Of a DNA stretch of 15,794 nucleotides, positions 1 through 7,783 are shown piece by piece (the stretch's first letter is position 1; each line of letters begins with the position of its first letter). The notes under the pieces are model-generated. The model saw only the letters and a program-made list of their open reading frames with translations. It made no database searches and was not told the origin of the DNA. Source of the stretch: Clostridiaceae bacterium (GTDB lineage Bacteria; Bacillota; Clostridia; Saccharofermentanales; DTU023); contig JAAYEX010000234.1 of the NCBI GenBank assembly GCA_012728535.1, forward strand, positions 1 to 15,794. Reading direction: 5' to 3'. The translations under genes were made by a program, and so were the position numbers.

Positions 1-2
1 AG

Positions 3-176
3 ACATCCATCTTACCTTATGAAGACTGTTGTACAGTATTCGTGTCCAAGCATCCCAAGACACATCCATCTCTTCTTGATGTAGAAATTGCAGAAGAAGA
101 GCTTGATTTAGAGGCCCTTGCTGATGCGGTATTGGACAAAATAGACACATATCCAATAAAAGCTTATACAAATTAA
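3..176 (+). CDS. thiI: tRNA 4-thiouridine synthase (sulfurtransferase) ThiI, C-terminal end only
   Basis: Open frame running in from the left edge (first whole codon at 3) and ending at TAA 174-176. The 57 visible residues begin TSILPYEDCCTVFVSKHPKT. The PYEDCCT..F...P.T block is, as I recall the family, typical of the end of ThiI proteins from Bacillota, which lack the rhodanese domain found in enterobacterial ThiI. ThiI adenylates U8 of tRNA and transfers sulfur to make 4-thiouridine, taking the sulfur from a cysteine desulfurase. A NifS-type desulfurase lies 2.7 kb downstream on the same strand. The ATP-binding PP-loop and THUMP domains would lie outside the window, so the call rests on this short tail. 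No terminator is visible between this gene and glyA. Confidence 0.75.
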   Translation, partial: TSILPYEDCCTVFVSKHPKTHPSLLDVEIAEEELDLEALADAVLDKIDTYPIKAYTN

Positions 177-252
177 TTAAAATCACTTGAAAGCTCTTAT
201 ATTACTGCTTTTTCGCATGATTCTTATCCCAAGTATGATAGAATTATTGCGG

Positions 253-258
253 TATAAT
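253..258 (+). promoter_or_regulatory. Candidate glyA promoter -10 box
   Basis: A perfect TATAAT lies 29 nt before the glyA ATG and would start a transcript near 265. No good -35 hexamer is seen at 16-18 nt spacing, so the promoter is plausible but unproven. The rest of the 111-nt thiI-glyA gap shows no riboswitch-like or T-box-like structure that I can recognise. Confidence 0.4.
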
Positions 259-287
259 TCAAGTTTTTAACAATATTGGAGGTATTA

Positions 288-1532
288 ATGTTGTATCAAC
301 ACGTCAAGGAAACAGATCCCAAACTTTATGATTCACTCATGTGCGAACTGGATCGCCAACAGAACAAGTTAGAGATGATTGCATCAGAGAACTTTGTCAG
401 TCAGGCCGTTATGGAGGCCGCAGGTTCAGTATTAACAAACAAATACGCTGAAGGTTATCCCGGACGCCGTTATTACGGTGGCTGTGAGTATGTCGACGTA
501 GCTGAAGATTTGGCTATCGATCGCGTCAAAGAACTTTTCGGAGCCGAATTTGCTAACGTTCAGCCTCATTCAGGCGCAAACGCCAATACTGCTGTTTATT
601 TCGCTATGTTGGAACCGGGTGATACTATTCTTGGCTTGGACCTTGATCACGGTGGACACCTGACTCATGGCATGAGAATCAACTACTCAGGAAAATATTT
701 CAATGCTGAAGGCTATAAAGTTGACCGCGAAACTGAACAAATTGACTACGATGTCGTTCGCGAGCGTGCTTTAGAAGTAAAGCCCAAAATGATTATCGCA
801 GGCGGCAGCGCTTATCCGCGTAAGATTGATTTCAAAAAATTCCGTGAAATCGCTGATGAGGTTGGAGCATACCTGATGGTTGATATGGCCCATATCGCCG
901 GTTTGGTTGCAGCCGGTCTGCATGAAAACCCTGTTCCTTATGCTGATTTTGTTACCTCCACAACTCATAAAACTTTGCGCGGACCTCGTGGCGGAATCAT
1001 TCTTGCCAAAGAAGAATACGGCAAGAAGATTAACTCAGCTGTTTTCCCCGGACTGCAAGGTGGTCCCTTGATGCACATCATTGCCGCTAAGGCCGTTGCT
1101 TTCCTGGAGGCTCTGCAACCTTCATTTAAGGCCTATCAGCAAAATGTCGTTGACAATGCTAAGGCTTTGGGCGAGTCACTCAACAAACATGGTGTAAACT
1201 TGGTTTCCGGCGGCACAGATACGCATCTTCTTTTGATCGATCTGCGCGGTACAGAGTGCAATGGTAAAGTTTTGCAGGAGAGACTGGACGAAGTAAATAT
1301 CACGACCAACAAGAACACAGTTCCTTACGAGACTGAGAAAGCAACAATTACCAGCGGACTCCGCATTGGCACACCGGCACTGACAACTCGTGGCTTTGGA
1401 GTTGCCGAAATGGAACTCTTGGGTGAACTGATTTCTCTTGCTATCTTCAACTATGATGAAAGCAAAGAAAGAATCCTCAAAGAAGTAGCGGATCTATGTG
1501 AGAAATTCCCGCTCTATGCCGACCTCAAATAA
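288..1532 (+). CDS. glyA: Serine hydroxymethyltransferase
   Basis: PLP enzyme converting serine plus tetrahydrofolate to glycine plus 5,10-methylene-tetrahydrofolate, the main cytosolic source of one-carbon units. The 414-residue length is normal for bacterial GlyA. Visible family motifs are YAEGYPGRRYYGG (residues 53-65), the VQPHSGANAN block (91-100), MVDMAHIAGL (198-207) and the PLP lysine K228 in TTHKTLRGPRGG. I chose ATG 288 because GGAGG at 278-282 sits just before it. An in-frame TTG at 276 overlaps that ribosome binding site and is unlikely to be used. First gene of an overlapping set with rarA, nifS and nifU. Its last 17 nt overlap rarA. Confidence 0.97.
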   Translation: MLYQHVKETDPKLYDSLMCELDRQQNKLEMIASENFVSQAVMEAAGSVLTNKYAEGYPGRRYYGGCEYVDVAEDLAIDRVKELFGAEFANVQPHSGANANTAVYFAMLEPGDTILGLDLDHGGHLTHGMRINYSGKYFNAEGYKVDRETEQIDYDVVRERALEVKPKMIIAGGSAYPRKIDFKKFREIADEVGAYLMVDMAHIAGLVAAGLHENPVPYADFVTSTTHKTLRGPRGGIILAKEEYGKKINSAVFPGLQGGPLMHIIAAKAVAFLEALQPSFKAYQQNVVDNAKALGESLNKHGVNLVSGGTDTHLLLIDLRGTECNGKVLQERLDEVNITTNKNTVPYETEKATITSGLRIGTPALTTRGFGVAEMELLGELISLAIFNYDESKERILKEVADLCEKFPLYADLK

Positions 1533-2877
1533 TGAGATTAACTTCGATAGGCATTCTCCGCTAGCTTATCGCATGGCACCAATGACGCTGTCCGACTTTG
1601 CCGGACAGCGTCATATTCTTTCTGAAGGCAAACTTTTGTGGCGTATGATTAAAGCCGATCGTTTGTCTTCAATCATTTTGTTTGGTCCTCCGGGCACAGG
1701 TAAAACTTCCATTGCCCGTATTATCGCGAACAGTACTGAAGCACCCTTTAGCCAGCTGAATGCTGTTACCTCCGGTGTTGCTGATATAAAACGCGTTATT
1801 AGTGATACCGGCAACTCTTTACTAAACCCAAGCGGCAGGACAGTACTTTTCATAGATGAGATTCACCGTTTCAACAAAGCGCAACAGGATGCTCTTTTGC
1901 CATCTGTTGAAGATGGCAGCATTATTTTAATCGGTGCTACTACTGAGAATCCATACTTTCAGGTTAATAAAGCTTTGATCTCTCGCTCGACCGTATTTCA
2001 ACTGTACCCACTGGAAGACGATGATGTTCATACGATATTGGAGCGGGCTCTGAATGACAAGGAGAGGGGACTGGGTTATCTTTTGCTAAATGTAACAGCT
2101 GAAGCTCTGGACTTCTTCGCACAAAGAGCAGGTGGAGACGCAAGAATAGCCTTAAACGGACTTGAACTTGCAGCTCTGACCACTAAGCCTGATTCTGAAG
2201 GTGTTATTGCTATTGATCTCGAAGCTGCTATGGATTCAATGCAGGAAAAAGTTGCTCTTTATGATTCTACCGGCGAAGCACATTACGACACTGTTTCAGC
2301 CATGATTAAGTCTATGCGCGGCAGTGATCCGCAGGCAGCTATACATTATCTGGCCAGATCTCTACGCGGCGGAGAGGACATTAACTTTATCGGACGTCGT
2401 CTTGCGATTGCAGCATCGGAGGAAGTAGGCATGGCCAATCCGCAGGTCCTGTCTATTGTCGTTTCTGCCTGGCAGGCTGCCCAGATGGTTGGCATGCCTG
2501 AAGCACAAATAATACTGTCTCAAGCAGTTATTTTAATTGCTACAAGCCCTAAATCCAATGCAAGTTATTTGGCTATTAACAGAGCCATGGATGATTTGGA
2601 TAATAAAGATATCGGAGAAATACCCTTCTATCTGCGCAATGCCCCTGTTGAGGGCATGAAGGACCTTGGTTACTCTCTGGGTTATGAGTATAGTCATGAC
2701 TGGCCTGAGGCAATTTCGTCACAAGAGTTCCTGCCTGAGAAACTAAGAGGAGTACAATATTATCTGCCATCTGATCGTGGTCACGAACAGACCGTGAGTA
2801 AATGGATGGCAGAAGTTGAGAAGCTTCGCAAGGCAGAACAGAGAAAAAAGCGCACAGAAGGAGCCGATAATGATTAA
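1516..2877 (+). CDS. rarA: Replication-associated recombination protein A (RarA/MgsA-type AAA+ ATPase)
   Basis: AAA+ ATPase of the clamp-loader-like RarA (MgsA, YrvN) family, which acts at stalled replication forks. 453 residues, normal for the family. The N-terminal PLAYRMAPMTLSDFAGQRHIL block (residues 15-35) corresponds to the usual P-L-A-R-M-P-L-GQ-H signature. Walker A is GPPGTGKT (57-64), Walker B LFIDEIHRFN (111-120), sensor 1 GATTENP (140-146) with SRS at 156-158 as the likely arginine-finger region, and a GGDAR sensor-2-like motif follows. The C-terminal half matches the RarA tetramerisation region (YLARSLRGGEDINFIGRR). I prefer ATG 1516, which overlaps the end of glyA by 17 nt. A GTG at 1498 in the same frame lacks a better binding site. 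The Shine-Dalgarno is weak, so translation may be coupled to glyA. A strong hairpin lies inside codons 23-33. Confidence 0.95.
   Translation: MPTSNNEINFDRHSPLAYRMAPMTLSDFAGQRHILSEGKLLWRMIKADRLSSIILFGPPGTGKTSIARIIANSTEAPFSQLNAVTSGVADIKRVISDTGNSLLNPSGRTVLFIDEIHRFNKAQQDALLPSVEDGSIILIGATTENPYFQVNKALISRSTVFQLYPLEDDDVHTILERALNDKERGLGYLLLNVTAEALDFFAQRAGGDARIALNGLELAALTTKPDSEGVIAIDLEAAMDSMQEKVALYDSTGEAHYDTVSAMIKSMRGSDPQAAIHYLARSLRGGEDINFIGRRLAIAASEEVGMANPQVLSIVVSAWQAAQMVGMPEAQIILSQAVILIATSPKSNASYLAINRAMDDLDNKDIGEIPFYLRNAPVEGMKDLGYSLGYEYSHDWPEAISSQEFLPEKLRGVQYYLPSDRGHEQTVSKWMAEVEKLRKAEQRKKRTEGADND
1582..1614 (+). terminator. Perfect 13-bp inverted repeat inside rarA; possible intragenic terminator/attenuator after glyA
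   Basis: Arms ATGACGCTGTCCG (1582-1594) and CGGACAGCGTCAT (1602-1614) are exact reverse complements around a 7-nt loop, ACTTTGC. The hairpin begins 50 nt after the glyA stop and is followed by the moderately T-rich ATATTCTTTCT. It lies in rarA codons 23-33 (M-T-L-S-D-F-A-G-Q-R-H), exactly in frame. The inverted repeat is directly visible. A role in terminating or attenuating glyA read-through is an inference, weakened by the imperfect T tract. Confidence 0.55.
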
Positions 2878-4129
2878 GCCCGAAGAAGGGAACAAGAGAG
2901 TTTACTTTGATCACGCAGCCACAACAGCAATCCACCCGGAAGTTATGGCTGTGCTTGTGGATGCCCTGGAGAATAATTATGGCAACCCATCCTCTTTTTA
3001 CAAAGAAGGTAATATAGCTGGACGTGCCATGGAACAAGCCCGTACAAGAATTGCGGAAACACTTGGTGTCAAAGCAGAAGAAATATATTTCACCTCAGGT
3101 GGCACAGAATCAGACAACTGGGCCATAAAAGGTGCAGCCAGGATGCATAACAAAAAGGGTAAGCATTTAATAACCTCCAGCATAGAGCATCATGCCGTTT
3201 TGCACAGCATGGAGGCCTTGGAAAAGGAAGGCTATGAAGTTACATATTTAGAGGTAGATGCAGATGGTTTAGTGGATCCTGAAGATCTGCGTGCTGCTAT
3301 CCGCCCCGATACCATACTCGTTTCAATCATGTATGCAAATAACGAAATCGGCACTATTCAACCTATTGAAGAACTGGCCAAGATCTGTCAGGAACACAAA
3401 ATTTTGTTCCACAGTGATGCTGTACAGGCACTTGGTGCTGTTCCTCTTAGACCAAGTGATTTGGGTGTCGATCTAATGTCTTTTTCCGGTCATAAACTAT
3501 ACGGACCAAAAGGCATAGGTATTCTCTACAAACGAAGGGGAACGCGAATAGCGCCTCTAGTTGACGGTGGGGCCCAGGAGCGCAAGCAAAGAGGCGGTAC
3601 TGAGAATGTGCCTGCAATAATGGCTTTTGCGAAGGCGATTGAACTGGCCTATTCCGATCTGGAAGAGGAAGGGGAGAGACAAATTAAATTGCGCGACCGC
3701 CTAATTCGCGAAATCCCGAAAATTGTTTCTCATGCCAAGTTGAATGGACATCCGACAAGGCGTTTACCCAACAATGTTAATTTCAGCTTTGAGTTTATAG
3801 AAGGTGAATCCATCCTGCTTTTACTCGATGCTTTCGGGTATGCCTGCTCAAGTGGATCAGCATGTACATCAGCCTCCCTGGATCCTTCTCATGTGTTGCT
3901 TGCTATCGGGCTGCCGCATGAAGTTGCTCACGGTTCTTTAAGAATTAGCCTGGGAAGAGAGAATACTGATGCTGATGTTGATCGCTTCCTCGAGGATTTA
4001 CCAAAAGTTATTCAGCGTCTGCGTGATATGTCACCTTTATACGATGACTATATAAATGACAAAATAGAAGCCTTGATTCCACAAGAAGGTGGAAACAGGC
4101 TAGTAAGAGAGGGCGGCTATGGACTATAG
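2870..4129 (+). CDS. nifS: Cysteine desulfurase (NifS/IscS type)
   Basis: PLP-dependent enzyme that removes sulfur from cysteine as an enzyme-bound persulfide and passes it to Fe-S scaffolds and tRNA-thiolating enzymes such as ThiI. 419 residues. Motifs seen: YFDHAATT (12-19), YGNPSS (37-42), TSGGTESDN (75-83), the IEHHAV block (105-110), PLP lysine K209 in SFSGHKLYGPKG, RGGTENV (241-247) and the active-site cysteine C332 in SSGSACTS. The long loop around that cysteine places it in group I (NifS/IscS), not SufS. ATG 2870 is preceded by AAGGAG at 2858-2863. The longer in-frame start at 2816 lies deep in rarA and has no ribosome binding site. The start overlaps the rarA end by 8 nt. The protein extends about 25-30 residues past the usual end with an acidic, uncharacterised tail. 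Confidence 0.96.
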   Translation: MIKPEEGNKRVYFDHAATTAIHPEVMAVLVDALENNYGNPSSFYKEGNIAGRAMEQARTRIAETLGVKAEEIYFTSGGTESDNWAIKGAARMHNKKGKHLITSSIEHHAVLHSMEALEKEGYEVTYLEVDADGLVDPEDLRAAIRPDTILVSIMYANNEIGTIQPIEELAKICQEHKILFHSDAVQALGAVPLRPSDLGVDLMSFSGHKLYGPKGIGILYKRRGTRIAPLVDGGAQERKQRGGTENVPAIMAFAKAIELAYSDLEEEGERQIKLRDRLIREIPKIVSHAKLNGHPTRRLPNNVNFSFEFIEGESILLLLDAFGYACSSGSACTSASLDPSHVLLAIGLPHEVAHGSLRISLGRENTDADVDRFLEDLPKVIQRLRDMSPLYDDYINDKIEALIPQEGGNRLVREGGYGL

Positions 4130-4562
4130 TGAAAAAGTAATGGATCATTTCATGAACCCGCGTAACATGGGCGAAATCCCTGATGCGACAGTCTCAGGCA
4201 CGGTTGGTAATCCTGTCTGTGGCGACATCATGAAAATTGATTTAAAAATAGAAGACGACGTTATAACCGATGCCAAATTTAAAACTTTTGGTTGCGGGTC
4301 CGCAATTGCAACCAGCAGCATGGCAACCGAATTGGTAATCGGCAAGAACACTGCTGATGCACTGGATATAAGCAATAAAGCTGTTGCTGAAGCTCTGGAC
4401 GGGCTACCTGCAGTTAAAATGCACTGTTCCGTGCTGGCTGAACAGGCTATAAAAAAGGCGCTTCAGAGTTATTTCGAATCTGAAGGCAGAATGACTCCGG
4501 AGTTAACTGAAAAATTCAAAATTCTCAATGAAGATGATCATGGATGCTGCATGCACGAATAA
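4119..4562 (+). CDS. nifU: Fe-S cluster assembly scaffold (NifU/IscU type)
   Basis: Scaffold on which [2Fe-2S] clusters are built from NifS-derived sulfur. 147 residues, comparable to the IscU-like domain alone, so not a full-length three-domain NifU. The three conserved cysteines and the aspartate are present: C34 and D36 in GNPVCGD, C59 in FGCGSAIATSS and C103 in VKMHCSVLAEQAI. The K-M-H-C arrangement fits IscU/NifU better than SufU. The start overlaps nifS by 11 nt, indicating translational coupling, and the desulfurase-scaffold pair supports both calls. The C-terminal tail is unusual: about 20 residues past the scaffold domain it ends in HGCCMHE, adding two adjacent cysteines and two histidines of unknown role. 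Confidence 0.95.
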   Translation: MDYSEKVMDHFMNPRNMGEIPDATVSGTVGNPVCGDIMKIDLKIEDDVITDAKFKTFGCGSAIATSSMATELVIGKNTADALDISNKAVAEALDGLPAVKMHCSVLAEQAIKKALQSYFESEGRMTPELTEKFKILNEDDHGCCMHE

Positions 4563-4597
4563 GTTAAAAAAGCAAACTATCTGACGTATATTACCGG

Positions 4598-4638
4598 ATT
4601 AAGCAGAGTCTTTATAGGCCCTGCTTAATTTTCGTTTT
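4598..4638 (+). terminator. Rho-independent terminator of the glyA-rarA-nifS-nifU set
   Basis: Arms 4598-4611 (ATTAAGCAGAGTCT) and 4616-4629 (AGGCCCTGCTTAAT) pair over 14 positions with one mismatch and one G-U pair, around a TTAT loop. T-rich TTTCGTTTTA follows at once. It begins 35 nt after the nifU stop and precedes a new promoter. Confidence 0.85.
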
Positions 4639-4644
4639 ATATCT

Positions 4645-4653
4645 TGCTATAAT
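4645..4653 (+). promoter_or_regulatory. Extended -10 promoter for the M18 aminopeptidase
   Basis: TGC-TATAAT is a perfect extended -10 box just after the preceding terminator. Transcription would start near 4660, giving a leader of about 29 nt before ATG 4689. The -35 region (TTAATT at 4625-4630) is weak and overlaps the terminator, as often seen with extended -10 promoters. Confidence 0.55.
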
Positions 4654-4688
4654 TATTTTCGATGATTTTTGAGAAAGAGAGGGAATAT

Positions 4689-6140
4689 ATGGACAAAAAT
4701 GAAGAAAAGAAGTCTGCTGCAAAAGAATTAGAGGAAAAATTGACCTTCGAATTCAAAACAGCCTGGGAACCCGGCAACAAGGAAAAACTGGACGCTATCA
4801 ATAGTTTTGCAGATGAGTATAAGCTTGCTCTTGATTCGGGAAAGACAGAGCGCGAATTTGTAAACTTTACCAGTGCCTACTTAGAATCAAAGGGTTTCAA
4901 ACTATTGGAAACATATTCCGAGCTTAAGACAGGAGATCGTGTCTACCAACTCGTACGCGGAAAAGGTTTATTAGCGGCTATTATCGGTGAGAATGATCCT
5001 CTACAGGGCTTTAATCTCATCGGCTCACATGTTGATTCGCCTCGTCTTGATTTGAAGCCGAATCCTTTATATGAATCATCTGATTTAGCCCTGATGAAAA
5101 CACACTATTACGGAGGCATCAAGAAGTATCACTGGGTTGCGCAACCCCTGGCCCTCCATGGCGTTATGATAAAGAAGGGCGGGGAAAAAGTTGAAGTCAT
5201 AATAGGTGAAGATGCTTCTGACCCTGTACTATATATTAGTGATCTCCTGCCACATCTGGCTGCTGATCAAATGAAAAAAACTGCTGCCTCCGTGGTAGAA
5301 GGGGAGGAGCTCAATGTTCTAATCGGCGGATTGCCGTATCCGGATGAAGATGCTAAAAATCGCGTCAAACTTGCTGTCCTGAATCTGCTATTTGAAAAAT
5401 ACGGTGTTACTGAACGCGAATTCATCACAGCTGAACTTGAAATCGTACCGGCAGTTAAGGCCAGGGATGTCGGTCTGGATCGTTCATTCCTCGGTGCATA
5501 TGGGCAGGATGACAGGGTCTGCGCTTACACATCCTTACGTGCGCTAACTGATCTTGAAGAAGCTCCCAAGCGCACCGCTGTACTCCTTATGTATGATAAG
5601 GAAGAGACCGGTTCCGGCGGCAATACCGGTGCCTCATCCTTCCTTTATCCCTATTATCAGCAACAAATTGTACGTCTGATGCTGGGTCACGAGCCCAGCT
5701 CGCTTGAGTTGTCACAGAATATTATCAACAGTACCATGCTCTCATCTGATGTGACTAACGCTTTTGACCCGACCTTTGCATCAGTTTCTGAACCGCAAAA
5801 CAGCTGTTACACCGGTCGTGGCATGGCTTTGAACAAGTATACGGGTGCCCGTGGCAAAGGTGGTACCTCAGATGCTTCAGCAGAGTATTTTGATGAAGTA
5901 GTACGTCTTTTGGAGGAAAATGATATCAGCTGGCAAACCGGTGAGATGGGTAAGGTAGATCAGGGAGGCGGCGGAACTGTCGCAGTTTACCAGGCTGAAC
6001 TTGGTCTGGAAGTAATTGACTGCGGAGTACCTTTGCTTTCAATGCATTCCTGCTTTGAAGTATCCAGCAAAGTCGATGTTTATGAAACCTATCGTGGCTA
6101 TCGCGCATTTTATGAAAACATGCGCAATGACAGAGTTTAA
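4689..6140 (+). CDS. M18-family metallo-aminopeptidase (putative aminopeptidase 1)
   Basis: Cytosolic zinc aminopeptidase of family M18 (relatives of aspartyl aminopeptidase), releasing N-terminal residues, commonly acidic ones, from peptides. 483 residues, usual for the family. Metal ligands and catalytic residues are visible: H114 with D116 in GSHVDSPRLD, D274/D275 in GQDDRVCAY, E305/E306 in YDKEETGSGGNTG, D354 in SSDVTNAFDP and H453 in SMHSCFEVSS. ATG 4689 was chosen because AGAGGG (4678-4683) stands 5 nt before it. The in-frame ATG at 4662 would fall at the predicted transcript start with no ribosome binding site. Transcribed alone, from its own promoter to a shared hairpin at 6150-6181. 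Substrate preference cannot be read from the sequence. Confidence 0.93.
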   Translation: MDKNEEKKSAAKELEEKLTFEFKTAWEPGNKEKLDAINSFADEYKLALDSGKTEREFVNFTSAYLESKGFKLLETYSELKTGDRVYQLVRGKGLLAAIIGENDPLQGFNLIGSHVDSPRLDLKPNPLYESSDLALMKTHYYGGIKKYHWVAQPLALHGVMIKKGGEKVEVIIGEDASDPVLYISDLLPHLAADQMKKTAASVVEGEELNVLIGGLPYPDEDAKNRVKLAVLNLLFEKYGVTEREFITAELEIVPAVKARDVGLDRSFLGAYGQDDRVCAYTSLRALTDLEEAPKRTAVLLMYDKEETGSGGNTGASSFLYPYYQQQIVRLMLGHEPSSLELSQNIINSTMLSSDVTNAFDPTFASVSEPQNSCYTGRGMALNKYTGARGKGGTSDASAEYFDEVVRLLEENDISWQTGEMGKVDQGGGGTVAVYQAELGLEVIDCGVPLLSMHSCFEVSSKVDVYETYRGYRAFYENMRNDRV

Positions 6141-6149
6141 TTCTTATCA

Positions 6150-6181
6150 AACGGGGCCTGTCTTAACTGACAGACCCCGTT
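6150..6181. terminator. Bidirectional hairpin terminator between convergent genes
   Basis: Arms AACGGGGCCTGTC (6150-6162) and GACAGACCCCGTT (6169-6181) pair with a single C-A mismatch around the TTAACT loop. It lies 9 nt past the aminopeptidase stop and 24 nt before the end of the phosphohexomutase gene. Neither side has a long T run, so termination efficiency is uncertain, but position and stem strength fit a shared terminator. Confidence 0.7.
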
Positions 6182-6205
6182 CAGCATGATCTAAATGAAA
6201 ATCTA

Positions 6206-7738
6206 TTATCGCTCAAAATCACTTATATCAATTTCAGGCCATTTGCTGAGGAAAGCACTCAACTGAGCCGCTATAAGCTGAACTCCGCCGCTTTCACGTG
6301 CTTCGATGTTCAGAGGCAATACAGGATCATGCAGGTAGAGTCGCAACAAAAACCAACCATCACCTTGTCCTGGGGCAACAGCAACTCTGACCCCTTCATA
6401 ATTCTCCGGCACCAGGGACCAACCCTCGCTTTCGCCCACTAAATGCTCCAAGTCAGCCATAACCTCTTTACCCAGACTGACAAAATCATCAGTTAGCAGT
6501 TTGGGGCGAAATTCCGCTGCTTCCAAAGGTTCTGTGAATGCTGACAACAGGTCATTAAGTTCCCGGCCTTCCTGTCTCAACTGAGCCAGTTTAATTAAAA
6601 TACGGGTTATCGTATAGGCCCCATCGTCAAGGAAATAGTTTTCTTTAAAAGCACCATGCCCTGAAGTTTCCATGGCAAGTTGTGTATCCCGGCCCGCTTC
6701 ATTCAGGCGTATAGCTTCGTTTATAACATTGCGGTAGCCACGTTGAAAGCGATGGTGAAAACCACCGGATTCACGAAGAAATATTCCTAGTTCATCAGAT
6801 GTTATAGAATCAGTAACAATGGTGGTGCCGGGATGATCTTCCAGGATAATCGCTGCCATCAGAGCTATCAGTCGATTGCGATTGATTTCAACTCCGGTGT
6901 GGTCAACTGCTCCGGCACGATCTACATCTGTATCAAAGATGATACCAAGATCAGCCTTTTCTCTCAGAACAGCCGCGCGCAAACTGGCAATAGCCTCTGA
7001 ATCCTCGGGGTTCGGAGCGTGATTAGGGAAATTACCGTCCGGCTCAAGATATTGGCTGCCTGACGTATCGGCGCCCAGCGGTTTGAGAATGCGGTCAACA
7101 TAGAAACCTCCGGCACCGTTTCCGGCATCCAGGACAATATGCAAGCCTTGCAGTGGTGTATCCGGGTGGGTGGGATGGTCAACTCCGCGTCGTATTTTCT
7201 CTAGTAGCTGATCAGAATAGACCGCCATAAAATCAGTCAGGGCGGGCAAAGTCCAATCAAGCGGGGCTTCTATAGGGTAGGCATCCGCAGCTTTCTCTAA
7301 AATGCGAGTGATATCGACCTTATCCAAACCTCCGGAGGCTGTGAAAAACTTAAACCCGTTGCGGTTCCAGGGCAGGTGAGATGCTGTCGACATGACTGAT
7401 CCGTCATATTCAAAGCCGGTCGTAACACAGCTCATAAACATAGCCGGGGTAGAGGCAAGTCCCAAATAAAAGGGCTCAGCACCTGCTGCAGCAACCCCCT
7501 CGAGGAAGGCCCGAGACAAGTCAGCTGCCGAGAGCCTGGAATCATGTCCGAGCGCAATCTTCAGTTCACAAGGAAGCTTGGCTCTTTGTTCACTCAGCCA
7601 TTCTGTAAATCCGACTCCGATCGCTCGTGCAACAGCAGGGTATAAGTTTACCTTTTCATTCTCAATTCCTTCCAGCGCAACACCGCGAATATCACTGCCA
7701 TTCTGCAGGGCTAACCAGTTAAGTTCTTTATTTTGCAT
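6206..7738 (-). CDS. Alpha-D-phosphohexomutase (phosphoglucomutase/phosphomannomutase family, atypical)
   Basis: Cytosolic enzyme moving phosphate between the C1 and C6 positions of a hexose, through a phosphoserine and a bound Mg2+. 510 residues. Phosphoserine loop STASHLPWNRNGFKFF with S120, metal loop DTDVDR (269-274), sugar-binding METSGH (356-361) and phosphate-binding RESGG (481-485) occur in the correct order for four domains. These loops differ from the common TASHNP, DGDGDR, GEESGH and SGTEP forms. TASHLP variants exist in plants and some bacteria as I recall, so the exact sugar (glucose, mannose or other) is undecided. ATG 7738 is preceded by a strong AAGGAGG (7743-7749 on the - strand); an upstream in-frame start at 7783 would span that site. 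It lies 45 nt after the recombinase gene and is probably co-transcribed with it. Confidence 0.88.
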   Translation of the reverse strand: MQNKELNWLALQNGSDIRGVALEGIENEKVNLYPAVARAIGVGFTEWLSEQRAKLPCELKIALGHDSRLSAADLSRAFLEGVAAAGAEPFYLGLASTPAMFMSCVTTGFEYDGSVMSTASHLPWNRNGFKFFTASGGLDKVDITRILEKAADAYPIEAPLDWTLPALTDFMAVYSDQLLEKIRRGVDHPTHPDTPLQGLHIVLDAGNGAGGFYVDRILKPLGADTSGSQYLEPDGNFPNHAPNPEDSEAIASLRAAVLREKADLGIIFDTDVDRAGAVDHTGVEINRNRLIALMAAIILEDHPGTTIVTDSITSDELGIFLRESGGFHHRFQRGYRNVINEAIRLNEAGRDTQLAMETSGHGAFKENYFLDDGAYTITRILIKLAQLRQEGRELNDLLSAFTEPLEAAEFRPKLLTDDFVSLGKEVMADLEHLVGESEGWSLVPENYEGVRVAVAPGQGDGWFLLRLYLHDPVLPLNIEARESGGVQLIAAQLSAFLSKWPEIDISDFER

Positions 7739-7783
7739 TAAATACCTCCTTAGGAATCGGCTACTTTGAATTTTAATAAACAC

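Noticed and set aside
276..287. TTG start four codons upstream of glyA ATG
   Set aside because: It overlaps the GGAGG ribosome binding site at 278-282; ATG 288 is well placed behind that site.
2816..2869. Longer N terminus for NifS
   Set aside because: These codons lie inside rarA, have no ribosome binding site and precede the conserved start of the family; ATG 2870 has AAGGAG at good spacing.
2576..3037. 153-residue open frame on the - strand
   Set aside because: It is antisense to rarA and nifS, has no start signals and an unnatural composition; both overlapped genes are certain.
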